Origin: an uncultured Bacilli bacterium
GTDB taxonomy: Bacteria > Bacillota_I > Bacilli_A > RF39 > UBA660
Direction of reading: 5' to 3'
NCBI GenBank assembly: GCA_934133155.1
Contig: CAKPAT010000007.1
Coordinates: forward strand, 1 to 21,764
DNA: 21,764 nt
Under the pieces are notes generated by a model. It saw only the letters and a program-made list of their open reading frames with translations. It made no database searches and was not told where the DNA came from. The stretch's first letter is position 1, and the number at the start of each line of letters is the position of its first letter. The position numbers and the translations under genes are program-made. Below, piece after piece: positions 14,121 to 21,725 of the stretch.

Positions 14121-15063
14121 TTACGTACTCCCTTATGATTGGAGCGATTAATTCTATAGTGTTTTGTACTTCATTTATTGTTGTTTCGTTTGTACCTAGT
14201 TCCATTAAAATCATTTTGCTATTTATGTCTTGATTATAAACTCCGTTACTTTCTTTTCCACCTTTGGTTAGTATACCTCTGGTTAAACTTGGGTATTTTT
14301 CTTTTATTTTGCTATTTAATGTGTCTGCGACGTTTAAATTTTGAGTATATGTATCATATTCTTCACCAATTACAAATAATACCTTTGCACATGATTTATT
14401 ATTGATTATTGTGGTGGCACTTGTTTTTGAAATGGAATCTCTGTGAAGATCTATTATAAGTTTATAGTTATTTTCTTTGATGGGGGTTTCAATGAATTTT
14501 CTACTGGCAATATAACTTTTATTATATTTCATGTTATTTAAATTTAGATAGTCGGTAATATTATCTTCTAAGACGTTTGCTTTGATATTTTCTTTTGCTA
14601 GATATTCTTGAAGAATGTATGATGCCATCATTACTCCTGGTTTTATATTGTAGTTTTGGAGAGCCTGCCCTGAGTATTCTTCGCTTTGGTGGGTATTATA
14701 GATGTAGACTGTTGGTGATATTTCTTCATTTAGTTTTTGAACATTTTCAGTTTTAGGGTTATTTACATATGACATTGCTTCATTTGGTTTATAGTGCATG
14801 ACGTTTTCCAATATGGCTACTGGATTTTTTATATCGAATATTTTGTTAAACAGTTTTGTCATGATGTCATTTTCTTTTTTTTCATATAATAGATTGTAAT
14901 TGGAGTTTATAAGTATTTGTTTAACAAATTCTTCGTTGCTTGTGACTAGTTTAAAGTTCATTATTATATTGTAAGATAGCTCGTAACCTAGAAACATTAT
15001 TATGGCATATAGTATTAATCTATATTTGAATTTTCTTTTTTTAACGGTTTTTAATTTTTTCAT
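14110..15063 (-). CDS. spoIIP: Stage II sporulation protein P (engulfment peptidoglycan hydrolase)
   Basis: 317 aa. After a basic start and one membrane helix (about 14-35) comes the SpoIIP amidase/endopeptidase domain. YIYNTHQSEEYS (120-131) carries the catalytic H125, LIIDLHRDS (202-210) carries H207, and the final YNQDINSKMILMELGTNETT carries E288. With SpoIID and SpoIIM, SpoIIP thins the septal and engulfment peptidoglycan so the mother cell can move around the forespore. It is a marker of true endospore formation. A strong AAGGAGG precedes the ATG. A terminator (15115-15138) separates it from the upstream gene, so it probably has its own promoter in 15064-15114 (an AT-rich stretch with TATAAT but no clear -35). 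Confidence 0.93.
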   Translation of the reverse strand: MKKLKTVKKRKFKYRLILYAIIMFLGYELSYNIIMNFKLVTSNEEFVKQILINSNYNLLYEKKENDIMTKLFNKIFDIKNPVAILENVMHYKPNEAMSYVNNPKTENVQKLNEEISPTVYIYNTHQSEEYSGQALQNYNIKPGVMMASYILQEYLAKENIKANVLEDNITDYLNLNNMKYNKSYIASRKFIETPIKENNYKLIIDLHRDSISKTSATTIINNKSCAKVLFVIGEEYDTYTQNLNVADTLNSKIKEKYPSLTRGILTKGGKESNGVYNQDINSKMILMELGTNETTINEVQNTIELIAPIIREYVNEN

Positions 15064-15114
15064 TTTTTATTCCTCCTTTTTTATTATATTTATTCAGAGG
15101 TTTAAAAATTGTAG

Positions 15115-15138
15115 AAAAAAAGATGTTTTAGGCATCTT
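15115..15138 (-). terminator. Intrinsic terminator between the beta-lactamase-fold gene and spoIIP
   Basis: AAGATG (15120-15125) pairs with CATCTT (15133-15138), 7-base loop, followed on the minus strand by a run of T. The stop at 15128-15130 lies in the loop. Confidence 0.65.
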
Positions 15139-16129
15139 CGTATATTTTTTTATGGCATACGTTTTTCTTTTCACTGTAGTAAAGATTATGAAGTTCGTAT
15201 ATTTTTTGATTAATGGTTTTTATTAGTGTTTCGTTCTTTCCTTCTTTTGTAAGTATACTTATGTAGTATTTGTTTGTGGTATAGACGATACCGTTTGTGT
15301 GAAAGTATACATCATGCTCACCATATTTTTGAGCGGATTTTATATTATCAATATTTAAGAAGTTATTGCGGCTATTTATAAAGTATTCTTGCAATTCTTT
15401 GCCAAGCTTTCCTTTATTTATTATTTCGTTTAGTTTTTTTAAGTAAATTATGCTGTCATATGTGGTGATATTTCCAAAGTTATCACCACCTATTAGGGTT
15501 TGTTTGGCACCTAGTGAGTTACCATATTCTTTTAATGTGTTAAATCCGATATAATTTAAAAGCATGAAATGAGCAGTGTTATCGCTTACTGTTACGGCGT
15601 ATTTTACTAGGTCTCTTATGGTGATTTTGTCACCTATTCGGTATTTATTTGTGGCAAATGAATTTGGCCTTTTGTTTTCTATAGTGTATGTTAATTTTTT
15701 ATCTAAGTCGATTTTTCCTTGAATGGCTTTATCATAAATGTATATGGCATCAAGCATTTTTATGGTGCTGGCGGCATAATACACTATATTTGGGTTATAT
15801 TTATATGTATAGTCATATTCATTTTGATATTCTACGCTTAAGTTATATCTTTTTAAGTAACTTGTAATTTCATTTTCTTTTTTTAATAGGTTTTCGGTTT
15901 TTTCTATAGGCTCTTTTAGGCATGCTTGATAATTTGTTTGTTTATTTATTATTTTACTGTTTGTTTCTTTTATTTCGTTTTGGGCAGTTTTCTTTTGAAG
16001 GTATATTTCTGATTTTATTTGTTCTTGTTTGATCGCTTTATAGTCATAGAATGCAAAAACAGCTTTGGTGTATAACAAAGCGCTTGCAATAGTTAATAAT
16101 GTTAGAAAAAACTTAAATCCTTTATTCAT
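15128..16129 (-). CDS. Beta-lactamase-fold serine hydrolase with altered third motif
   Basis: 333 aa. A membrane anchor or signal lies at about 7-27, then a charged helical stretch to about residue 90 and a class A beta-lactamase/PBP-like domain. Motif 1 is STIK (S121, K124); motif 2 is SDN (182-184), 61 residues later as in class A enzymes. The expected KTG position reads KYG (268-270), followed by HDVYFHTNGIVYT. The omega-loop glutamate that deacylates beta-lactams is absent (GGDNFGNITT instead). It is therefore unlikely to be a working beta-lactamase; a wall carboxypeptidase or a penicillin-binding sensor fits better. It lies 28 bases after gpr, so expression during sporulation is likely. 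Weak ribosome site (GTGAAGTAAG). Confidence 0.82.
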   Translation of the reverse strand: MNKGFKFFLTLLTIASALLYTKAVFAFYDYKAIKQEQIKSEIYLQKKTAQNEIKETNSKIINKQTNYQACLKEPIEKTENLLKKENEITSYLKRYNLSVEYQNEYDYTYKYNPNIVYYAASTIKMLDAIYIYDKAIQGKIDLDKKLTYTIENKRPNSFATNKYRIGDKITIRDLVKYAVTVSDNTAHFMLLNYIGFNTLKEYGNSLGAKQTLIGGDNFGNITTYDSIIYLKKLNEIINKGKLGKELQEYFINSRNNFLNIDNIKSAQKYGEHDVYFHTNGIVYTTNKYYISILTKEGKNETLIKTINQKIYELHNLYYSEKKNVCHKKIYEDA

Positions 16130-16157
16130 CTTACTTCACTATTTATAGTTTATATGT

Positions 16158-17117
16158 TTATTTTATGCTTGTCAATTTGGTATGGATTATTTCATTAATA
16201 CTTTCACCTATTAGGCGTGCTAGTTTTTCTATTATAAAGTCTTCTTCTTTTGGTGTTATTAGGAAGTTATATCCAATAGGGTTTAAGGTTTCATATATTA
16301 AGTTTATAGTTTCTTCTTCATTTAGTTTGCCAATTAGGCCTAGTAGTTCTTCTTTATCTTTTTGATTTATCTTTTCGTTTAAGTAGTTATGTTTTATTTT
16401 TAATTTGTCTTTTGGTTTGATGTTTTTTTGAAATGTGTAGTTTTGAGTTAGGTATTTTAATGTGTCTTTTACTACTGTTGAGGTTGTGGTGACGGTTGGT
16501 ACTCCTATAGCGATTACTGGAACGTTTAAGGTGTTTTGGCTTATTTCTTTTCTTTTGTTACCGACGCCACTACCAGGGCTTATCCCCGCATCGGTTATTT
16601 GAATAACATTATTTAGTCTTTCTACGGAACTGCTGGCGAGGGCATCAATTACAATTATATAATCTGGATTTATGTTTTCTTTGATTGATTTTATGAGCAC
16701 TTGTGTTTCTATTCCTGTTTCTCCTGTTACACCTGGGGCGATGGCACATGTTCTTTTAAATCCTTCTTCTAGACTATCATACATATATAGATGATTGGTT
16801 ACTAATATTTTTTTTATTGTAAGTGGTCCTAGACTATCTGGGGTTGATTTTTCGTTTCCAAGTCCGATTATTAAACCTAGTGAGTTTTCTTTTAGGTAAT
16901 TTTTTATTAAGGTGTTTAATTCTCTTTTAAGGCATTTTTTTATTTTTTCGTTTATATTTTTAAAACTTAATGTAATATATGTACCTTCTTTTTTATTTAT
17001 TTTTTTTGATGTTTCTTTATCTATTTTTATTTTTGTTATCTCTATTTCTTCTTCTATTTGTGGCTTTGTTTTGATTAGTTCGTCAGCCAAGTCTGTTCTT
17101 AATGTATATTTATTCAC
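16158..17117 (-). CDS. gpr: Germination protease GPR (spore protease)
   Basis: 319 aa, begins with GTG after GGTGA. GPR is an unusual endoprotease made as a zymogen in the forespore; it removes its own N-terminal peptide and degrades small acid-soluble spore proteins at germination. Family marks: RTDLAD near the start (7-12, the propeptide region), GLGNEKSTPDSLGP (85-98), APGVTGETGIET (127-138), VIDALA (156-161) and QITDAGISPGSGVGNKR (173-189). It is divergent from rpsT, and spoIIP lies downstream, close to the rpsT-gpr-spoIIP order of Bacillus. Strong evidence that the host makes true spores with SASP. Confidence 0.95.
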   Translation of the reverse strand: MNKYTLRTDLADELIKTKPQIEEEIEITKIKIDKETSKKINKKEGTYITLSFKNINEKIKKCLKRELNTLIKNYLKENSLGLIIGLGNEKSTPDSLGPLTIKKILVTNHLYMYDSLEEGFKRTCAIAPGVTGETGIETQVLIKSIKENINPDYIIVIDALASSSVERLNNVIQITDAGISPGSGVGNKRKEISQNTLNVPVIAIGVPTVTTTSTVVKDTLKYLTQNYTFQKNIKPKDKLKIKHNYLNEKINQKDKEELLGLIGKLNEEETINLIYETLNPIGYNFLITPKEEDFIIEKLARLIGESINEIIHTKLTSIK

Positions 17118-17179
17118 TTTATCACCGTTATTATTTTTGTTTAATATGATTTTTTTATACTATTTTTTGTGGTAAATGA

Positions 17180-17208
17180 TTGATTTTTAAATTGTTTTTT
17201 GTTAAAAT
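17180..17208 (+). promoter_or_regulatory. Predicted sigma-A promoter of rpsT
   Basis: -35 TTGATT (17180-17185), 17-base spacer, -10 TAAAAT (17203-17208) preceded by TGT, an extended -10. About 25 bases of leader precede the ribosome site GGAGGTG. Confidence 0.75.
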
Positions 17209-17239
17209 GGTGTTACTGATGTGGCTTGGAGGTGAAATT

Positions 17240-17503
17240 ATGGCCAACTTAAAGAATGCAAAAAAAAGAGTTTTAGTAAATGAGAAAAAAGAAGTAAGAA
17301 ATAATAATTATGCTGCTAGTGCAAAAACTGCTATTAAAAATGTAGAAAGAGCTATTGCCAAAAAAGATAAAGAAACAGCTACCGCTAATTTAAAAACTGC
17401 CATTAAAACAATCGACAAGGCAGCTGGAGCAAAGGTTATGCCTAAAAATACATGTGCTCGCAAAAAATCTAGATTAACTAAAAAAGTAAATTCTATGGAG
17501 TAA
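17240..17503 (+). CDS. rpsT: 30S ribosomal protein S20
   Basis: 87 aa from the ATG at 17240 (MANLKNAKKRVLVNEKK) with GGAGGTG seven bases upstream. The frame also opens earlier at 17180, but that overlaps the promoter. It binds 16S rRNA and is almost wholly helical. Typical S20 features are the very basic start, the Ala/Lys-rich middle and the VMPKNTCARKKSRLTKKVN end. Its last codons form one arm of the terminator at 17481-17513. In many bacteria S20 represses its own translation; no special leader structure is seen here. Confidence 0.97.
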   Translation: MANLKNAKKRVLVNEKKEVRNNNYAASAKTAIKNVERAIAKKDKETATANLKTAIKTIDKAAGAKVMPKNTCARKKSRLTKKVNSME

Positions 17504-17513
17504 TTTACTTTTT
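17481..17513 (+). terminator. Intrinsic terminator of rpsT
   Basis: Perfect 12-bp stem AAAAAGTAAATT (17481-17492) / AATTTACTTTTT (17502-17513), 9-base loop, then TATTTT. One arm is made of the last rpsT codons. Confidence 0.8.
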
Positions 17514-17520
17514 ATTTTAG

Positions 17521-17550
17521 AAAAAGCATTCTTTATTCGGAATGTTTTTT
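17521..17550. terminator. Bidirectional terminator between rpsT and the HA-repeat gene
   Basis: 11-bp stem (17521-17531 with 17540-17550, one G-T pair) and an 8-base loop, A-run on one side and T-run on the other. It contains the last codons and the stop (17533-17535) of the minus-strand gene. Confidence 0.75.
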
Positions 17551-18270
17551 TACTACTTTGTATCTTTTTTGTTTTGGGGCGATGCTTATTTCTTCACCGT
17601 TTTTTAATTTGACACGCATGATAGCACATATAAGGTTTGCAGATGTTTCACTTCTAGCAAATGTTTTCCAAAAATCTTCTATATGTTCATTTATCCATGT
17701 TAATTGGTATGTACCATCAGAAAATGTTTCCTCCGGCTCTGGGAGTTTACCTTCTTTTTTTATTTTTCTAACCATTTGCTTTTTTCTTTGTTCGTATAAA
17801 GCTGCTGGCGAAAGTTCCTTTTTAGGTTTATCAAAGGAAACTCCTAATTTTTTACATAGCTCTATAATTTCAGCAGTTGTTACATTAAACTCTTTTCTTT
17901 TTAGTAACATTTCTTTATTTATGAAAAACCAAATATACATAGGTGTTCCATCGGTAAAACGGGCATTATTTTCTCTTGTTGGCATTTGATTTGTTTTTTT
18001 AAGATATGCTAGAAATTCTTCTTCAAAATCCACAAATGCAAGATTGCAAAAAAATCTAGCGTCAATTTCAAATAATTTAGATACTATTTTTCTTGAAAGT
18101 TCATCTGTTAATCTTTCTTGCCATAGTTTTGGTTTGATGTACATAAGCCACGATCCCATATATGTACCGTCTTTAAATATATCTATTTTGTTTGTAGAAT
18201 TTTGATTTGGAATTGTTCCATATGTTTCTAATCTTTCTAGTAACTCTTGTTTCTTTTTCCTATCAATCAT
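17533..18270 (-). CDS. Protein made only of helicase-associated (HA)-type repeats
   Basis: 245 aa built from three repeats of about 60-65 residues (about 7-69, 82-144, 162-218). Each has a leading helix, a basic/polar loop, and the core F-x-DGT-x-M-x-x-W: FKDGTYMGSW (32-41), FTDGTPMYIW (105-114), FSDGTYQLTW (183-192); a basic tail follows. These match in pattern the three repeats at the C-terminus of the helicase in the same operon and the spacing of helicase-associated (HA) domains, thought to bind DNA. There is no ATPase part. Last gene of the helicase operon, 32 bases after the 283-aa gene; its ribosome site lies in a hairpin (18273-18300). Probably a nucleic-acid-binding partner or regulator of the helicase; this is inference. 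Confidence 0.75.
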   Translation of the reverse strand: MIDRKKKQELLERLETYGTIPNQNSTNKIDIFKDGTYMGSWLMYIKPKLWQERLTDELSRKIVSKLFEIDARFFCNLAFVDFEEEFLAYLKKTNQMPTRENNARFTDGTPMYIWFFINKEMLLKRKEFNVTTAEIIELCKKLGVSFDKPKKELSPAALYEQRKKQMVRKIKKEGKLPEPEETFSDGTYQLTWINEHIEDFWKTFARSETSANLICAIMRVKLKNGEEISIAPKQKRYKVVKKHSE

Positions 18271-18272
18271 GT

Positions 18273-18300
18273 TATCCCTCTTTTCAAAGTGTTAGGGATA
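18273..18300 (-). promoter_or_regulatory. Hairpin that would hide the ribosome site of the HA-repeat gene
   Basis: TATCCCT (18273-18279 complement arm) and AGGGATA (18294-18300) form a perfect 7-bp stem with a 14-base loop. On the mRNA the second arm is the Shine-Dalgarno GAGGGATA, four bases before the ATG at 18270; the first arm lies just after the stop of the 283-aa gene. Confidence 0.55.
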
Positions 18301-18302
18301 TT

Positions 18303-19154
18303 TTACTCTTTTTTACTCATTTTAGCAAATCTTTGCACTTCTTCTTCATAAATTCTTTGGACGGTTTCTTCGGGTGTTTCTTCTAATATATTTTTTTGAG
18401 GTTTTAAGCTTGCTAATTCTTTTTTATAGTTTTCGGGGTCAACTGTTTTTAAAAACAGTTCTTCAAATTCGTCTATGTTTTTAGGCATATTTATAAGTAA
18501 GGTTAGTATATTTTTAAAGTCTAATAGTTCATGGTTTTCATATTCATTTATATATGGGATTTGTTTTATATTGTTAATGTTTTCTATAAATATTTTGTTA
18601 TATAAATTTTTTAAGAATGTTCCAAAGTCTTTTATATCTGATTTTTGAAAGAGGTATATTAATCTTGATATAACTACGTTATAAGAAAGACTACCATCAT
18701 AAGCTAGGGCAACATTTTTATATTTAAAAGCATAGTCTAAAGATGTGGTAAGGCCTCTTTTTAAATATGGATCTTCGTTTATAAAATCAATTAATGCTTT
18801 GGCATCATTAACATTTAGCAGTCTTATAACGATTTCATCTTTTCTTTCGGTTTTAGCAACTTTTGATATTTGTTTTATATTATTTTTAATTAGAAAGTCA
18901 AATATTTTTGTAACGCCATAGCGTATAAAAGTTGGATTTAATGGAATATATACTTTTACATGGTTTAATGATTTTAAAACTTCATTTGCGCATATACTAA
19001 AGTGGCAAAATTCTGGGCTAAATCTTTTATCTTTATTTGTGCATATGACATTGGGCAATCCTTGATAGCGATTTATCCAAAGCTTAAAATATTTTTCATA
19101 TACATTTTCTCCCTTATAATGTATTAATTTTAGATATATTTCAGATGGTGTCAT
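18303..19154 (-). CDS. Unknown protein in the helicase operon (283 aa)
   Basis: 283 aa, soluble, alpha/beta mix. Residues about 65-75 (VKVYIPLNPT), 108-125 (DEIVIRLLNVNDAKALID) and 147-168 (NVALAYDGSLSYNVVISRL) look like a compact core. The pattern 'K-YIPLN ... K--R-DEIVI' recalls a family of HopA1-like or lyase-like proteins, but this is a weak memory match. The last 40 residues are acidic and helical (LEETPEETVQRIYEEEVQRF). Its start overlaps the stop of the 152-aa gene by four bases (ATGA), so both are made together. No membrane segment. Function not known. Confidence 0.7.
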   Translation of the reverse strand: MTPSEIYLKLIHYKGENVYEKYFKLWINRYQGLPNVICTNKDKRFSPEFCHFSICANEVLKSLNHVKVYIPLNPTFIRYGVTKIFDFLIKNNIKQISKVAKTERKDEIVIRLLNVNDAKALIDFINEDPYLKRGLTTSLDYAFKYKNVALAYDGSLSYNVVISRLIYLFQKSDIKDFGTFLKNLYNKIFIENINNIKQIPYINEYENHELLDFKNILTLLINMPKNIDEFEELFLKTVDPENYKKELASLKPQKNILEETPEETVQRIYEEEVQRFAKMSKKE

Positions 19155-19609
19155 ATATCTATACCTTTAATATAGCTATCAAACACTTCATTTTCAGCTT
19201 CTTCTAATAAATCAATAACAGGAACTTCTTTTCGCAGTTCATACTGCATGATTTTTCTAGGGTTTTCTAAAAACTCTTTTTGGGTGCAGGCATATTTTTG
19301 ATATATACTTTCTCTTTCTTCTTCTGTTTTATTTGAGTAATATGTTTCTACTTCTTCTTTTACCTTTTTTAAATATTCTTCATAAGGAAGGATTAAAATA
19401 TATTTACTTAGTATTACTTTATCTTTTACAAAGTAATCAGCATATTTTTCTCTATCTTTTATTACTACTAAGCTTTCAATATTTGTTTCTACTCTTAAGG
19501 CGATTTTATCTACTTCTTCTTCATCTATAAATCCATATTTTCTATAAACGTTTGGCAGGAATATTTGTGATATTATTCCTTTTTTTTCTTCTATTAATAT
19601 TTTTTCCAT
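19151..19609 (-). CDS. Unknown protein in the helicase operon (152 aa)
   Basis: 152 aa, soluble and acidic, beta-rich at the start (KILIEEKKGIISQIFLPNVY), then VETNIESLVVIKDREKYADY and a helical second half (EEYLKKVKEEVETYYSNKTE). No catalytic motif or known domain seen. It starts 12 bases after the helicase stop with AAGGAG and ends in a TGA that overlaps the next start (ATGA). The TGA stop shows that the host does not read TGA as tryptophan. Likely partner of the helicase or the 283-aa protein, from context only. Confidence 0.7.
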   Translation of the reverse strand: MEKILIEEKKGIISQIFLPNVYRKYGFIDEEEVDKIALRVETNIESLVVIKDREKYADYFVKDKVILSKYILILPYEEYLKKVKEEVETYYSNKTEEERESIYQKYACTQKEFLENPRKIMQYELRKEVPVIDLLEEAENEVFDSYIKGIDI

Positions 19610-19620
19610 TGTTTTCTCCT

Positions 19621-21606
19621 TTATAATTTTTTACTTAATGATCTTTGTGTTTTCTCGATTTTAATGTCATAAAAATAGTATCTATCAATATTTATACATA
19701 ATTCATATAATCTTCTAGCTGCTTCATGGCGGTCTTTATTTAGGTATATTTCCTTTCTGTGTTCTTTGAACCATGGGCTTATTAATGTGCCGTTGGAAAA
19801 TTTATATCTTGACCATTCATTTGGTAAACTTTTACCTTGAAGTTCTCCTTCTATTAAATCGGCGGTTTCTTTACATCTTTGTGAGAATGATAATTTGGGT
19901 GATTTTACTTCTTTTGCTTTTTGAGTGTCTGCCCTATTTTGCATTATTTTGCATTGAATTTGTTTTCTTATTTTGTCACATTCTTCTAAGTCAGAGTTCA
20001 GTATTCTTTCTCTATTTCGGATAAACCATGTATTCATAGGTTTTCCGTCTGAAAATGTACCATTTTCTTTGTAGTCTACGTCTGTTAGGTTTTGAAGTTC
20101 TTCTAAATACTGTCTACATCTTTCTTTGAATGTAAGTGTTGTTTTAAATTCTAAAAATACTGTTAAATCATATTTTTCAATTGTCTTTACTATTTTTTTG
20201 CTTAAATCGTCACTTGCAAAATATATTTCTTTTTTGTTTTTCTTAAACCATGAAAGCATGCTTGTTCCGTCTGTAAATTTATCTTTTGTGACCATCTGAA
20301 ATGGTTCTTTTGATATTCTTAGGTAAAATTCTTCCTTTTTTTCAGCGACATTTAAAAGTTTATTTAATTCATTTTGAATATTTTCAAATTCAGTTAAAAA
20401 GTCGATTATGCTTTCGTCTATTTGGAAGTTTAAATCTAAGGTGCTTGATGTTTTATCTTTTCTCTCTTCAGATTTTTTTAAAACTTTTCTTTGAAGTAAT
20501 GCCATATTTTTAAAGTTATTTACTAAATCTATTACTAGTGGTTTTTGTCTTTGTTTGGTGGCAAGGGCTCTTCCTAATTGCTGAAAGAAGATAATATCAG
20601 AAGATGTGGTTCTGCCAAATATTACGCCGTCTAAATTTTTTACGTGTATTCCTTCATTATACATATCAATGGTGAACATTATTCTGAGTCTTGTATTATC
20701 ATTATTTTCTTCAAAAGCTTTTCTTTGCTCTCTATTTTCTTTTTGGGTTTTTTCATCACTTTTTACATAGTAAAATTCAGCATTTTTAACATCTAGTATT
20801 TTCATTAATCTTTCTCCAAGTTTTTGCATGTTGCTGCCACTTGGACAAAAATAAATATATTTGCCGGTTCTTGAAATGTTTTTTCTTAAAATTTCTTGAA
20901 TGCTATCGAATGATAGTAATCTTGATTTTATGACGTTTAATTTCCTTTGGTAATCTTCCCTTTCTTCAATTGTAATACCTTTTGTTTCTATTCTTTTTTC
21001 TAAATGGCTACATTCGCTTTTTATTTCGGTAATTGCAGCATGATAGTTTGGTGCTTCTAAAACGCCATCTACTATGGCATCAGATAAGTCGTAGGTGCTG
21101 GCGATATTCCCATTAAAAAATGTATTAGCGATGTTTTCGGCTCTACCGATTGCTCTACCTCTTACAGGTGTTGCGGACATTCCAAAGATTTTTAAATTTG
21201 GATGTGATTTTGTTATTACATTTATTCTTGTTTTCCACTCTTTTGCACCAAGTCTATGAAATTCGTCGGTTACTAGAAGATCGACATCTAAATTTTGAAG
21301 TTCTTCTTTACTTAAGTGTATTAAACTTTGATATGTGCGAAATGATAGGTTTTGAAGCACTGCTTGGTCAACGTCCATGCTTCTCAAATCTTCTTCTAAT
21401 TTTTCAATTATGCCGGCAGTGGGTGCTAGAAAGATAACGTGTTTATCTTTATTTCCTTTTAAGAAGTTATATATTAGTTCATAGGCTATATAAGATTTTC
21501 CTGTGCCTGTGGCATGAACTATACATACTCTATTTTCTGTTTCAAACATTTTTTTTACTTTTTCATAGGCTATTTTGTTATGACTATATAAATTCATTTC
21601 ACTCAT
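19621..21606 (-). CDS. Superfamily 2 DEAD/DEAH-type helicase with C-terminal HA repeats
   Basis: 661 aa. RecA-like domain 1: Walker A GTGKS (34-38), motif II DEFH (114-117), motif III SAT (144-146). Domain 2: TIDMYNEGIHVKNLDGVIF (312-330) and motif VI QQLGRALAT (342-350), with an arginine finger. Then come three HA-type repeats of about 60 residues with cores FTDGTSMLSW (444-453), FSDGKPMNTW (518-527) and FSNGTLISPW (603-612). Such helicases translocate on double-stranded DNA or remodel nucleic acids, and HA domains probably bind DNA. No nuclease or methylase domain is present, so it is not a type I/III restriction subunit by itself. First gene of a four-gene operon; start chosen at ATG 21606 with GTAGGG before it. 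Confidence 0.9.
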   Translation of the reverse strand: MSEMNLYSHNKIAYEKVKKMFETENRVCIVHATGTGKSYIAYELIYNFLKGNKDKHVIFLAPTAGIIEKLEEDLRSMDVDQAVLQNLSFRTYQSLIHLSKEELQNLDVDLLVTDEFHRLGAKEWKTRINVITKSHPNLKIFGMSATPVRGRAIGRAENIANTFFNGNIASTYDLSDAIVDGVLEAPNYHAAITEIKSECSHLEKRIETKGITIEEREDYQRKLNVIKSRLLSFDSIQEILRKNISRTGKYIYFCPSGSNMQKLGERLMKILDVKNAEFYYVKSDEKTQKENREQRKAFEENNDNTRLRIMFTIDMYNEGIHVKNLDGVIFGRTTSSDIIFFQQLGRALATKQRQKPLVIDLVNNFKNMALLQRKVLKKSEERKDKTSSTLDLNFQIDESIIDFLTEFENIQNELNKLLNVAEKKEEFYLRISKEPFQMVTKDKFTDGTSMLSWFKKNKKEIYFASDDLSKKIVKTIEKYDLTVFLEFKTTLTFKERCRQYLEELQNLTDVDYKENGTFSDGKPMNTWFIRNRERILNSDLEECDKIRKQIQCKIMQNRADTQKAKEVKSPKLSFSQRCKETADLIEGELQGKSLPNEWSRYKFSNGTLISPWFKEHRKEIYLNKDRHEAARRLYELCINIDRYYFYDIKIEKTQRSLSKKL

Positions 21607-21632
21607 TTTATACCCTACTTTCTTTTAACTTT

Positions 21633-21661
21633 ATTATAGCAGACTTATTTTAAAATGACTA
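21633..21661 (-). promoter_or_regulatory. Predicted sigma-A promoter of the helicase operon
   Basis: Minus strand: -35 TAGTCA (21656-21661), 17-base spacer, extended -10 TGCTATAAT (21633-21641), 27 bases before the ATG. Confidence 0.65.
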
Positions 21662-21702
21662 TATTTTTGTTAAATGTAAAATTTAAATTATGATTAACTT
21701 GT

Positions 21703-21723
21703 GATAATGTCTTAAGTGTTATC
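21703..21723. repeat. Imperfect dyad upstream of the right-edge promoter
   Basis: GATAA (21703-21707) and TTATC (21719-21723), 11 bases apart around CTTAAG, two bases before the -35 of the plus-strand promoter; operator-like, unproven. Confidence 0.35.
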
Positions 21724-21725
21724 TT

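Noticed and set aside
15128..16129. Antibiotic resistance beta-lactamase
   Set aside because: The omega-loop glutamate is absent and KTG is changed to KYG; context is sporulation.
17142..17148. CATATTA on the minus strand as forespore sigma-F/G -10 of gpr
   Set aside because: No matching -35 at the usual distance; in an AT-rich intergenic region the seven bases alone are not enough for a feature.
19621..21606. Helicase as subunit of a type I or III restriction system
   Set aside because: No nuclease motif in the protein and no methyltransferase or specificity gene in the operon.
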